The notes: generated by a model from the letters alone, not told the origin. DNA of 7,478 nucleotides from Pseudomonadota bacterium (GCA_023430845.1 JAEYYJ010000268.1:1-7478), one strand, 5' to 3'; positions 1 through 6,778 are shown, counted from the stretch's first letter. Numbers and translations are program-made.

Positions 1-189
1 TGGATGGTCAATCCGGCGGTGTTCTGGTGGAGCTTGCCGTTGACCGCAGGCTATCTCGTTGCGATCCCGTTCGCCGTGCTGACGGCGTCGCCGGCACTCG
101 GGCGCTGGTTCAAGCGGGTTGGGCTCGCTGGCATTCCTGAGGATTTCGACCCACCGGCGGAGATCAGGGCGGTGCAAGCCAGCGCCTGA
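1..189 (+). CDS. opgH: Glucans biosynthesis glucosyltransferase H, C-terminal end (partial)
   Basis: This is the 3' end of a gene that begins before the window; the frame is open from base 1 and stops with TGA at 187-189, giving 62 residues. It has one hydrophobic membrane segment (about residues 9-30, starting in a Phe-Trp-Trp cluster) followed by a basic stretch and the ending GIPEDFDPPAEI. I recognise this as the usual tail of the OpgH/MdoH family: a last transmembrane helix, a basic juxtamembrane segment and an I-P-E-x-x-x-P-P motif. OpgH is an inner-membrane glycosyltransferase that builds the linear beta-1,2 glucan backbone of osmoregulated periplasmic glucans from UDP-glucose. The catalytic domain lies outside the window, so the call rests on the tail alone. 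The ATG at 4-6 is an internal methionine codon, not a start. No terminator is visible after the stop; the next gene converges from the opposite strand after 18 bp. Confidence 0.72.
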   Translation, partial: WMVNPAVFWWSLPLTAGYLVAIPFAVLTASPALGRWFKRVGLAGIPEDFDPPAEIRAVQASA

Positions 190-207
190 TCTCCGAGGTG
201 TGTTCGT

Positions 208-1329
208 CTACGCAGCCTGCCGCGCTGTTGCGTCGACGTGAGCGGCGAGATTGCGGTCGAGACCGAGATCGTCGGCAAGGCGGATGAGGAAGTCGTGCTC
301 CTCAGCCGTATCGAGGTCGATGGCGATGCGTGCCGCAGTAAAGACCTGCACGGCTTCGGCGTCGCCGTGGACACCACTCGCGAGATCCTGCGTCGAGGCG
401 GGATTGTTGAGCTCGTTCGCGAGGAATTCTTCCGCTTCGCGATCGAGGCCCATCTGCTTGAGGCCGCCGATGATCTTGTCCATCTCGGTCTGATCGATGC
501 GGCCGTCGGCTGCAGCGGCGGCGATCATGGCGCGAATGTAGAGAAGCGCTGCATCATTGGTGATGGCGCGCGCCTCGAAGCCAGAGCCGGTGGGCGCTGC
601 GACGAGCGCCTGCTGGTCGGCGCCGCCGCCGAGCAGAGGCTTACCGGCCTGATAATTCTGTACGGCTTTGTAGGCGAGGCCACCGATCAGCGCGAGCGCA
701 CCAATCTTTAGAGCGCTGCCCGCAAGCGCGCGGCCCGTCTGCGTTCCGAGGACGACGGCGCCAAGTCCGCCGGCCGCGGCGCCCGCGCCCATCTTGTTCT
801 TCTCGACCAGCTCTTTCGCCGTGTTCATCAGTTCCTCGGGCGATTTGCCGGTTGTGCGCGTGAGGATGTCGCGAAGCTGGCCGGATGCGCCGGTTGCGTC
901 ATCGACGCGCTGTGCGCCTTCCTTCACGCCAGCCGTTGCCTGGCCGAGGATCTTGCCGAGGACATCAAGCAAGCCCCCTGCGCCCTGACCGCCTGATTGC
1001 GAGCCAGTGAGATTGCGCAGAAGATCTTCCAGTGGATTGCCGCCACCTTGTCCGGGGCTCGGCGGAGCATTCGGTGTTGGTGCTGCTGCCCGGCTTGTCG
1101 CGGGCGATCCGCCAACGCCGAACTGCCGCATGAGATCTTCGAGACCGCTAACGCCCGAAGGGTTGCCGCCGCCGCGCGAGGCTTCGCCCTGCGCTCTAGA
1201 CCCGCCGAGCAGTTGACCCAGAATCTCTTCGAGGCCACCGCTTCCAGACTGCGACTGGGGTGAATTTTGAGGCGCGTTCTGGCCCGCACCCCGCACCATC
1301 ATCTCGAGTAGGCTTTTCGCATCGAACAT
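208..1329 (-). CDS. DUF533 (YebE-like) membrane protein with TerB-like domain and repeat-rich N-terminal region
   Basis: The protein has 373 residues. Residues 255-365 match the DUF533/YebE family: an alanine-rich helix leads into ADGRIDQTEMDKI (274-286), the acidic D-G-x-I-D-x-x-E signature of TerB-like folds, followed by NNPASTQDLASGV (308-320) and a helix with an I-D-L-D step (337-340), each with a counterpart in E. coli YebE. A small-residue hydrophobic segment (about 182-222) is probably one or two membrane passes. Residues 1-165 are Gly/Ser/Pro/Gln-rich and contain four to six copies of an amphipathic motif (see separate feature). At 373 residues it is well longer than E. coli YebE (a little over 200), and the extra length is this N-terminal region. 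The start is supported by GGGAG at 1339-1343, 9 nt before the ATG. No biochemical role is established for the family; YebE is linked to envelope stress responses in E. coli. The gene lies downstream of the efflux operon on the same strand but is separated by a candidate terminator, so it probably has its own promoter. Confidence 0.88.
   Translation of the reverse strand: MFDAKSLLEMMVRGAGQNAPQNSPQSQSGSGGLEEILGQLLGGSRAQGEASRGGGNPSGVSGLEDLMRQFGVGGSPATSRAAAPTPNAPPSPGQGGGNPLEDLLRNLTGSQSGGQGAGGLLDVLGKILGQATAGVKEGAQRVDDATGASGQLRDILTRTTGKSPEELMNTAKELVEKNKMGAGAAAGGLGAVVLGTQTGRALAGSALKIGALALIGGLAYKAVQNYQAGKPLLGGGADQQALVAAPTGSGFEARAITNDAALLYIRAMIAAAAADGRIDQTEMDKIIGGLKQMGLDREAEEFLANELNNPASTQDLASGVHGDAEAVQVFTAARIAIDLDTAEEHDFLIRLADDLGLDRNLAAHVDATARQAA
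937..1314 (-). repeat. Degenerate protein-level repeat in the DUF533 protein N-terminal region
   Basis: Between residues 6 and 131 of the DUF533 protein a motif of about 12 residues recurs: GLEEILGQLLGG (32-43), GLEDLMRQFGVGG (62-74), PLEDLLRNLTGS (99-110) and GLLDVLGKILGQ (119-130). Weaker relatives are SLLEMMVRGAGQ (6-17) and, just beyond these coordinates, QLRDILTRTTGK (151-162). The consensus is G/P-L-x-D/E-[IL]-[LM]-x-x-[LFI]-x-G, which would form a short amphipathic helix. Linkers of roughly 10 to 25 residues rich in Gly, Ser, Pro, Gln and Asn separate the copies. The copies are similar in protein but not identical in DNA, so they are an old or convergent repeat rather than a recent tandem duplication. 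The function is unknown; a multivalent binding or membrane-surface region is possible. Confidence 0.6.
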
Positions 1330-1368
1330 GACCGCACACTCCCGCTACTTACATAAGCAGTGGGGCGA

Positions 1369-1397
1369 ACCGTATGCCTCTCGTCCATAAGGTGCAA
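1369..1397 (-). promoter_or_regulatory. Weak candidate promoter for the DUF533 gene
   Basis: Reading the minus strand, TTGCAC (1397-1392) is followed after 17 nt by TACGGT (1374-1369), which would start RNA near 1362 and give a leader of about 33 nt before the DUF533 ATG. The -35 matches the TTGACA consensus at four of six positions and the -10 matches TATAAT at only three of six. The reason to expect a promoter here is that the upstream operon appears to end at 1411-1440. The sequence alone does not establish it. Confidence 0.22.
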
Positions 1398-1410
1398 CGG
1401 CAGGTATCTG

Positions 1411-1440
1411 AAGAAAAACACCTATTCCGCTGCAATAGGT
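1411..1440 (-). terminator. Candidate intrinsic terminator of the efflux operon, overlapping the pump stop codon
   Basis: On the minus strand, ACCTATT (1440-1434), a 7-nt loop GCAGCGG and AATAGGT (1426-1420) form a perfect 7-bp stem, followed at once by GTTTTTCTT (1419-1411). This is the hairpin plus T-tract layout of a rho-independent terminator. The pump's TAG stop (1424-1422) lies inside the 3' arm, so the hairpin is partly coding. The stem is short and has only three GC pairs, so it may be inefficient. It would end the regulator-adaptor-pump transcript before the DUF533 gene. Confidence 0.5.
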
Positions 1441-4400
1441 CGTGATGACTGTCCTGAATGCGGGGCCTCCGGCAGATCGAGCGAGGCCTGCCGATCGTCC
1501 ACCGCTGCGCCACGGGGCTCGTGGGGTGTCTCGTCGCTAGGGCCGACGAACCGTCCGAAGAGCCACCACATGAAGCGCGCGAAGTCGTCCATGACCGCGA
1601 ACACGGCGGGCACGAACAGCAGGCTCAGCAGTGTAGACGATATGAGGCCGCCGATGACCGCAACGGCCATCGGTACGCGGAACTCGCCGCCGTCGCCGGC
1701 ATTTAGCGCGGCCGGTACCATCCCGCCGACCATGGCGATCGTCGTCATGATGATGGGGCGGGCGCGCTTGCGGCCGGCATCGACAATTGCTTCGGCGCGG
1801 CGCACGCCTTTGGCCATCTCCTCCACCGCGAAATCCACGAGCAGGATCGCGTTCTTGGTCACGATACCCATGAGCATCAGGATGCCGATGACCACCGGAA
1901 GGCTGACGGGCTCGTTGGTGATATAGAGCGCGAAGATGGCGCCGCCGATCGAGAGCGGAAGCGAGAAGAGGATCGTGATCGGCTGGAGGAACGAGCCGAA
2001 GAGCAGCACGAGCACGGCGTACATCATCATGATGCCGGCGCCCATGGCCAGCGCGAAGCTCTCGAAGACTTCGGCCATGACCTCGGCATCCCCGAACTGG
2101 CGAACTTCGACACCGGCGGGCAGGTTCTGCGCCGAAGGCTGAGCGAGCACAGCCGCGAGGGCGTCGCCGAGCGGCGTCTCGCCTGCGAGATCGGCGCCGA
2201 TGACCACCTGTCTGCGGCGATCGTAGCGGCTGATCGCCGTCGGGCCCTGGCTCATGTTGAAGTCGGCAACGACGCTGAGCGGCACGGCACCACCCGAGGC
2301 GGTCGGCACTTTGAGGCCTTCGAGGGTGCCACGCTCGCCGCGCGCGTCTTCGGTCATCTGCACGCGAATCGGAATCTGCCGGTCGTCGATGTTCATTTTC
2401 GCGAGTGCCGCGGGGACATCGCCGATGGTGGCGATGCGAACTGTCTCCGAGATGGTCTCGGTCGAGACGCCGAGATCGGCGGCAAGCTCCGTGCGCGGCA
2501 CGACAAGCAGCTCTGGACGATCGAGCTCGGCCGTCGAGACGACATTGAGCAGCATCGGCTTGCCGTCCTTGTCGAGGATACGCTTGGCTTCCGATGTCAA
2601 GCCTGCGGCTACGCGATCGACTTCGCCGCCTTCGGCTCCGGTCACGACGACCGTGAAGGCGCGTTGTCCATTGTCGCGCAGGAACCAGTAGCGGATGTCG
2701 GGTACGACCGCGAGTTCGGCGCCGAGCGACTCGGTGATGGCGGTCTGCGTTTCCTTGCGCTGGGACTTCGGCACGAGATTGATGGTGAGCGTTGCCTTGC
2801 GCACCTCCGCGCCGGAGCCGAGTACCTGGCCGCCGGTTACGAGAACGCTCACGACCTCGGGGCGCCGCTTGATGCGGTCGGTGAGCTCGTTCGTAACGCG
2901 CCGCGTGTCGTCGAGACGTGATCCCGGTGGCAACTCGACGGCGAGCAGGATGCGGCTTGTGTCGTCGGTCGGCAGGAACGCTGACGGCAGCAGGAAAAAG
3001 CTGCCGATGGAGGCCGCGAAGATGCCGAGCCCCGCGAACAGCGTCAGGAAGCGGTGACGCACCGACCAGCGTGCGAGTCGCGTGTAGGCGCGCAGCCAGC
3101 GCGGCTCATAGTGGCTGTGCGGGCGCGGGCGAAGGAAGTAGGCGGCGAGGAGCGGTGTCAGCAGGCGCGCGACGACAAGGGAGAAGAACACCGCGATCGA
3201 TACCGTCAGGCCGAACTGCTTGAAGTACATGCCGGCAATGCCACCCATGAAGCTCACGGGCGTGAAGACGGCGATGATGGTCGTCGTGATGGCGATGACG
3301 GCGAGACCGATCTGGTCGGCGGCATCGAGCGAGGCGCGATATGGCGGTTTGCCCATCGCCATGTGGCGCTCGATGTTCTCGATCTCGACGATCGCGTCGT
3401 CGACGAGAATGCCCGTTGCGATTGTGATGGCTAGTAGGCTCACGAGATTGAGCGAGAAGCCTAGGGCGTGCAGGACGAAGAACGCCGGAATGATCGATAG
3501 AGGCAGGGCGACCGCGGTGATGAGCGTCGCGCGCCAGTTGCGCAGGAACACGAAGACGACCGCAATGGCAAGTAGTGCACCCTCGATCAGCGTCTGCATG
3601 GTCGAGACATAGGCACCGCGCACGGCAGTCGTCGTCGTGTCGATGAGCGAGATCTGGACGTCGGGATAGCGCTTGGAGAGATCGTCGACGGCCTTTTGGA
3701 CATCTGCGGATACGGTCGTGTCGCTGGCACCCTTGGCTCGCGTGATCGAGAAAGCGACGACAGGCTCCTTGTCGACAACGGCAAATGCGCGCGGCTCCTC
3801 GTAAGAATCCGTCACGGTTCCAAGCTCGTCCAGGCGAACCTTGCGTCCGCCTGGAAGAGCGATGGCGGTCGAAGCGAGCTTCGCGACAGTCGTTTGTCCG
3901 GCAAGTGTGCGAATGGCCTGTTCGCGGCCGCCGATCTCGCCTCGCCCGCCTGCAAGATCGACGTTGGTGGCGCGGAGCTGGCGGTTGACGTCGCCCGCGG
4001 TGATTCCGAGTGAGAGAAGGCGGTTGGGATCGAGCGCGACGCGGATTTCGCGCGCGACGCCGCCCACACGCAGCACCTCGCCGACACCACTCACGCCCTG
4101 CAGGTTGCGGACTACGACGTCATCGACGAACCAGGATACCTCCTGTGGTGTCATGGCCGGCGCACGCACGGCGTAGGTGACGATCGGTAACCCCTCGACG
4201 TCGAGCCGCGCGACGACGGGTTCCTCGATGGTGCGCGGCAGTTCGGAGCGGATGCGCGCGATGGCATCCTTGACGTCATTGACGGCGCGATCGGTGTCCG
4301 TCTCGAGGCGGAACTCGATGACGGTGAGGGAAATGCCCTCGGTCACGGTCGATGTGATGTGTTTGACGCCGTTGACGCTCGCGATGGCGTCCTCGACGCG

Positions 4401-4601
4401 CTTGGTCACCTGCGCCTCGAGCTCGGCGGGGGCCGAACCTGTCTGGTAGATGTGCACCCGGACGATGGGAACATCGATGTTCGGGAAGCGCGTGATGGGC
4501 AACGCCTGGAAGGCGAGCGTGCCAAGCACCATCAGCACCAGAAAAAGCGTGATGGGTGGAACCGGATTGCGGATCGACCACGCGGAGACGTTGAAATTCA
4601 T
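1422..4601 (-). CDS. RND-family efflux pump, inner-membrane permease subunit (HAE1/AcrB-like)
   Basis: The protein has 1059 residues, the usual length for HAE1-type RND pumps, which exchange periplasmic protons for substrate and push it through an adaptor and outer-membrane channel. The two-fold layout is visible: TM1 near 13-31, a periplasmic porter region, TM2-TM6 near 336-490, TM7 near 517-538, a second porter region, and TM8-TM12 near 843-1004. The proton-relay residues are all present: Asp401-Asp402 in GILVDDAIVEIEN (TM4), Lys916-Asn917 in GIVTKNAILLVDF (TM10), and Arg946 and Thr953 where AcrB has Arg971 and Thr978. The porter domains lack the Phe cluster of the AcrB drug pocket; for example, the site matching Phe178 is in VGEVLRVGG. 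Substrate is therefore unassigned. Residues after about 1010 form a hydrophilic Pro/Asp/Glu-rich tail. An AGGA at 4611-4614, 9 nt from the ATG, supports the start. The adaptor gene is 66 bp upstream on the same strand. Confidence 0.96.
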   Translation of the reverse strand: MNFNVSAWSIRNPVPPITLFLVLMVLGTLAFQALPITRFPNIDVPIVRVHIYQTGSAPAELEAQVTKRVEDAIASVNGVKHITSTVTEGISLTVIEFRLETDTDRAVNDVKDAIARIRSELPRTIEEPVVARLDVEGLPIVTYAVRAPAMTPQEVSWFVDDVVVRNLQGVSGVGEVLRVGGVAREIRVALDPNRLLSLGITAGDVNRQLRATNVDLAGGRGEIGGREQAIRTLAGQTTVAKLASTAIALPGGRKVRLDELGTVTDSYEEPRAFAVVDKEPVVAFSITRAKGASDTTVSADVQKAVDDLSKRYPDVQISLIDTTTTAVRGAYVSTMQTLIEGALLAIAVVFVFLRNWRATLITAVALPLSIIPAFFVLHALGFSLNLVSLLAITIATGILVDDAIVEIENIERHMAMGKPPYRASLDAADQIGLAVIAITTTIIAVFTPVSFMGGIAGMYFKQFGLTVSIAVFFSLVVARLLTPLLAAYFLRPRPHSHYEPRWLRAYTRLARWSVRHRFLTLFAGLGIFAASIGSFFLLPSAFLPTDDTSRILLAVELPPGSRLDDTRRVTNELTDRIKRRPEVVSVLVTGGQVLGSGAEVRKATLTINLVPKSQRKETQTAITESLGAELAVVPDIRYWFLRDNGQRAFTVVVTGAEGGEVDRVAAGLTSEAKRILDKDGKPMLLNVVSTAELDRPELLVVPRTELAADLGVSTETISETVRIATIGDVPAALAKMNIDDRQIPIRVQMTEDARGERGTLEGLKVPTASGGAVPLSVVADFNMSQGPTAISRYDRRRQVVIGADLAGETPLGDALAAVLAQPSAQNLPAGVEVRQFGDAEVMAEVFESFALAMGAGIMMMYAVLVLLFGSFLQPITILFSLPLSIGGAIFALYITNEPVSLPVVIGILMLMGIVTKNAILLVDFAVEEMAKGVRRAEAIVDAGRKRARPIIMTTIAMVGGMVPAALNAGDGGEFRVPMAVAVIGGLISSTLLSLLFVPAVFAVMDDFARFMWWLFGRFVGPSDETPHEPRGAAVDDRQASLDLPEAPHSGQSSRPIAAE

Positions 4602-4667
4602 GGTCTAGTGTCCTGAAAGTCGCCTGATCGCTGCGCGCATGTTCCCCACGGAATTCCCGATCGTGGC
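4602..4667 (-). other. Adaptor-pump intergenic spacer
   Basis: This is a 66-bp gap inside the efflux operon. It holds the AGGA ribosome binding site of the pump gene at 4611-4614 but no hairpin with a T-tract and no clear promoter, so continuous transcription from adaptor into pump is the simplest reading. Confidence 0.6.
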
Positions 4668-5888
4668 CTAACGACCTTCAGCGACGGCGCGGGGCAGAAC
4701 GACGGGGCGAACACGATCACCATTGCGCAGGAAGGTGCCGGACTTCGCGACTACGAGCGTGCCCTCGGCAACACCACTGCGGACTTCGAGTCTGTCCGAT
4801 TCCGTGAGGCCAAGAGTCACCGGCCGCGTTTCGATCGTATCGTCCTCGACGATCTGCACGCTGGCGCCGGACTTGCCGAAAAGCACGGCGGAACGCGGCA
4901 CCGCGAGGCCTGTGCCGCGGGCGATGACGACCTCGCCACGAGCGAATGTGCCGATGCGCAGGTTGGGATCCTTACCAAGCAGAATGCGCACGCGGCCGAG
5001 GCGCGTCGCAGGGTCGACGGACGGAGAAATGAGGCGCACGGTGCCTTCGACCTCGCCATTGCCTGGGATGGCGATGCGCGCCTTCTGGCCAAGTGCGAGG
5101 CGAACGATATGCGCCTGCGGTACTTCGGCATCGAGCTCGATCTCGCCCTTCTCGATCATGCGGAACATGGGCTCCTGCGCGGCGAGCAAGGGAGTGGCGC
5201 CGACGCGCGCGCGGCGCTGGCTGATAATGCCGTCCGCGGGTGCGGTGACGTCCGTTTTGGAACGCCGCCAGACCAGCTCGCGACGCTGCGCCTCTATGCT
5301 CGCCCGGTCCGCCTCTGAAGCTTTCAGGCCATCGCGCGAAGCGACGAGCTGCGCTTCGGCGAGCTTGAAGGCGGACTCACGCTGATCGAAGACGGCATCG
5401 GAAACATGGCCTGATTCCTTGAGCGTGCGCGTGCGCGCAATCGCGTTCTGCGCTTCCTTGAGACGCGCTTCGGCTTCGGAGATGAGAGCGCGGGCTTGCG
5501 CTGTTGCTGCCGCATTGCGGGCCAGCGCAGCTTCATTCTGTGCAAGCTGAGCGTCGAGCGTGTCAGGCACCAGCCGTGCGAGCACTTGGCCGCGCTTTAC
5601 CTCGGCGCCTTCGTCCACGAGTACTTCGAGTACACGCAGTCCTTCGATCTCCGGCCCGATCAGCATCTCCTCGCGCGGGACCAGAGATCCGCTGAGCGCA
5701 AGCGTCTCGACGAAGGCATGAGGCGCGACGCGGGTGACGCTCACGCTGATGTGGATGTTGGGCGCCGTAGTCGGTGCGGCCGCCTTTTTCTCGGCGGCTG
5801 CCTTCGGAAGGAAACCCGTCACGTAGGCGGCGCCACCAATGCCGAGGACCGCCAGGGGAAGCGCCAGGAGGATGAGTTTCTTATTCAT
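4668..5888 (-). CDS. RND efflux periplasmic adaptor subunit (membrane fusion protein, HlyD/AcrA-like)
   Basis: This 406-residue protein links the RND pump to an outer-membrane channel. Domains in order are an N-terminal hydrophobic segment (about 4-27), an Ala/Pro/Lys-rich linker (28-45), the first lipoyl half (about 76-107, with VLVDEGAEVKRGQVLARL), an alpha-helical hairpin rich in Ala, Glu, Gln and Arg (about 110-208), the second lipoyl half (TDVTAPADGIISQ, 212-224), a beta-barrel (about 249-325) and a membrane-proximal domain (about 326-395). No lipobox cysteine is present in the N-terminal segment, so it is probably held by an uncleaved membrane anchor rather than as a lipoprotein like AcrA. 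The start ATG overlaps the regulator's stop in an ATGA arrangement, and a GAGG at 5896-5899, 7 nt upstream and inside the regulator gene, can serve as ribosome binding site. The position between regulator and pump genes fixes its role. Confidence 0.95.
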   Translation of the reverse strand: MNKKLILLALPLAVLGIGGAAYVTGFLPKAAAEKKAAAPTTAPNIHISVSVTRVAPHAFVETLALSGSLVPREEMLIGPEIEGLRVLEVLVDEGAEVKRGQVLARLVPDTLDAQLAQNEAALARNAAATAQARALISEAEARLKEAQNAIARTRTLKESGHVSDAVFDQRESAFKLAEAQLVASRDGLKASEADRASIEAQRRELVWRRSKTDVTAPADGIISQRRARVGATPLLAAQEPMFRMIEKGEIELDAEVPQAHIVRLALGQKARIAIPGNGEVEGTVRLISPSVDPATRLGRVRILLGKDPNLRIGTFARGEVVIARGTGLAVPRSAVLFGKSGASVQIVEDDTIETRPVTLGLTESDRLEVRSGVAEGTLVVAKSGTFLRNGDRVRPVVLPRAVAEGR

Positions 5889-6493
5889 GAGTCGGCCTCG
5901 ATGGGTACGGGACGTAGAAGGGCCGCGACGGCGTGCAGCAGCGGCGGGATCACAACATCGGCCTTGAAGTTCTCATTGACGGCGGCTCGCCAGAGCAGGC
6001 CGTCCGAAATCGTCATGAAGGCCTCGAGGACTGTCTCGATGTCGAAGACGGGGGCAATGCGACCCTCGGCCTTGAGCTTCGTGAACAGTTCGCGGAACGA
6101 GTTGCGGATGAAGACGTCGACCGTCTTGTGAATCTCGCCGACCTTCGGATTGCGCGTTGCCTCGATACCGACCTCGATGCACAGAAGCCGGCGGTGGAGG
6201 GGATCCTCCAGGAATTGGCGGCCGAGTTCGGCCAGGGCGCCCATGAAGTCGTCGCCGATGGGCATTTCAGCGAACCGGCTCGCGAATTCCGCCCGCTCGC
6301 GCTCGCAGATGCCGGCGATGAGGGCTTCCTTGCTGTTGAAATAGATGTAGAGCGCGCCTGGACTGACCTCCGCCTCGCGGCAGATGTCCTGCATGGTCGT
6401 GCGGTGGAAGCCGGCGCGGGCGAAGCAGCGCCCCGCGGCGTCGAGAATATGGTCACTGCGCTCGCGCAGGGTTTCGGGACTGAGCTTGGCCAT
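5885..6493 (-). CDS. TetR/AcrR-family transcriptional regulator of the efflux operon
   Basis: With the start at 6493 the protein has 202 residues, typical for TetR repressors. The N-terminal DNA-binding domain is clear: helix 1 ILDAAGRCFARAGFH (16-30), then TTMQDICREAEVSPGALYIYF (32-52) and NSKEAL (53-58), the usual T-T-x-x-x-I-x-x-x-A-x-V-S-x-G-x-L-Y-x-Y-F pattern. The C-terminal ligand-binding and dimerisation half is divergent, as is normal, and does not show the ligand. The frame stays open to an ATG at 6655, but the extra 54 residues are Pro/Ser-rich and unlike the family, and they would run through the candidate promoter and operator. I therefore chose the ATG at 6491-6493, a few residues before helix 1. 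Its ribosome binding site is weak (GGATGGG, some 9 nt upstream). It is first in the operon, so it probably represses itself together with adaptor and pump. The stop overlaps the adaptor start by ATGA. Confidence 0.93.
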   Translation of the reverse strand: MAKLSPETLRERSDHILDAAGRCFARAGFHRTTMQDICREAEVSPGALYIYFNSKEALIAGICERERAEFASRFAEMPIGDDFMGALAELGRQFLEDPLHRRLLCIEVGIEATRNPKVGEIHKTVDVFIRNSFRELFTKLKAEGRIAPVFDIETVLEAFMTISDGLLWRAAVNENFKADVVIPPLLHAVAALLRPVPIEADS

Positions 6494-6528
6494 GAGACGT
6501 GACCCATCCGGCTTTGTGCGACGCAATA

Positions 6529-6550
6529 AAAACGAATGATCGTTCTTTTT
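6529..6550. promoter_or_regulatory. Candidate TetR-type operator (22-bp imperfect palindrome)
   Basis: The dyad is centred between 6539 and 6540 on a GATC, with core GAATGATCGTTC flanked by an A-run on the left and a T-run on the right. Nine of eleven base pairs across the centre are complementary; the mismatches are 6537/6542 and 6533/6546. Size, symmetry and position (35 bp upstream of the regulator ATG) fit an operator for a TetR dimer, many of which bind palindromes of this kind close to their own gene. It is also an AT-rich island in GC-rich DNA. That this regulator binds it is an inference. Confidence 0.6.
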
Positions 6551-6573
6551 CATGGCGAGGCGTGGGTCGTCAA
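6545..6573 (-). promoter_or_regulatory. Candidate promoter of the efflux operon
   Basis: On the minus strand, TTGACG (6573-6568) matches the -35 consensus at five of six bases. After 17 nt comes AAAAAG (6550-6545), a weak -10 with three of six matches. RNA would then start near 6538, inside the candidate operator, so a bound repressor would cover the -10 and start site. This would also leave the in-frame ATG codons at 6553 and 6655 upstream of the transcript, supporting the 6493 start for the regulator. The poor -10 keeps confidence low. Confidence 0.35.
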
Positions 6574-6603
6574 GTGGCATTTTGGTGGCCAGCGAGGTTG
6601 TGA

Positions 6604-6640
6604 GGGGCGAGGGGGGAGGAGTTCGATGGGGCGGGCTGGG
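6604..6640 (+). other. G-rich tract with possible quadruplex potential
   Basis: Five runs of three or more G occur in 37 bases on the plus strand: 6604-6607, 6611-6616, 6628-6631, 6633-6635 and 6638-6640. Four of them could form a three-layer quadruplex with loops of 11, 1 and 2 nt, longer than the strict 7-nt loop rule. It lies upstream of the candidate efflux promoter. It may simply reflect GC-rich intergenic composition. Confidence 0.3.
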
Positions 6641-6778
6641 CCAGGTGAGGCTCACGGGGGCGTCGGGAGCAGCGGCCGGCCGCCCGGTGTCGATGGTGGC
6701 GGCGGGATGCAGCGGGCAAGAAAATGCGCAGGCAACCCGAGGTGTGGACTTTCAGGTGGGCAAGACGGCGGGCCGGAA

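Noticed and set aside
238..711. Plus-strand open frame of 157 codons inside the DUF533 gene
   Set aside because: It is antisense to the conserved TerB-like domain, and its product shows no domain or hydrophobic pattern that makes sense; it is a shadow of the GC-rich codon bias on the other strand.
1360..1926. Plus-strand open frame of 188 codons covering the operon end
   Set aside because: It is antisense to the pump's TM10-TM12 region, is Ser/Thr/Arg-rich without domain features, and crosses the candidate terminator.
6672..6683. Perfect 12-bp palindrome GCGGCCGGCCGC in the intergenic region
   Set aside because: It is pure G/C in GC-rich DNA, where such palindromes arise by chance, is not placed at either promoter candidate, and has no loop for a hairpin.
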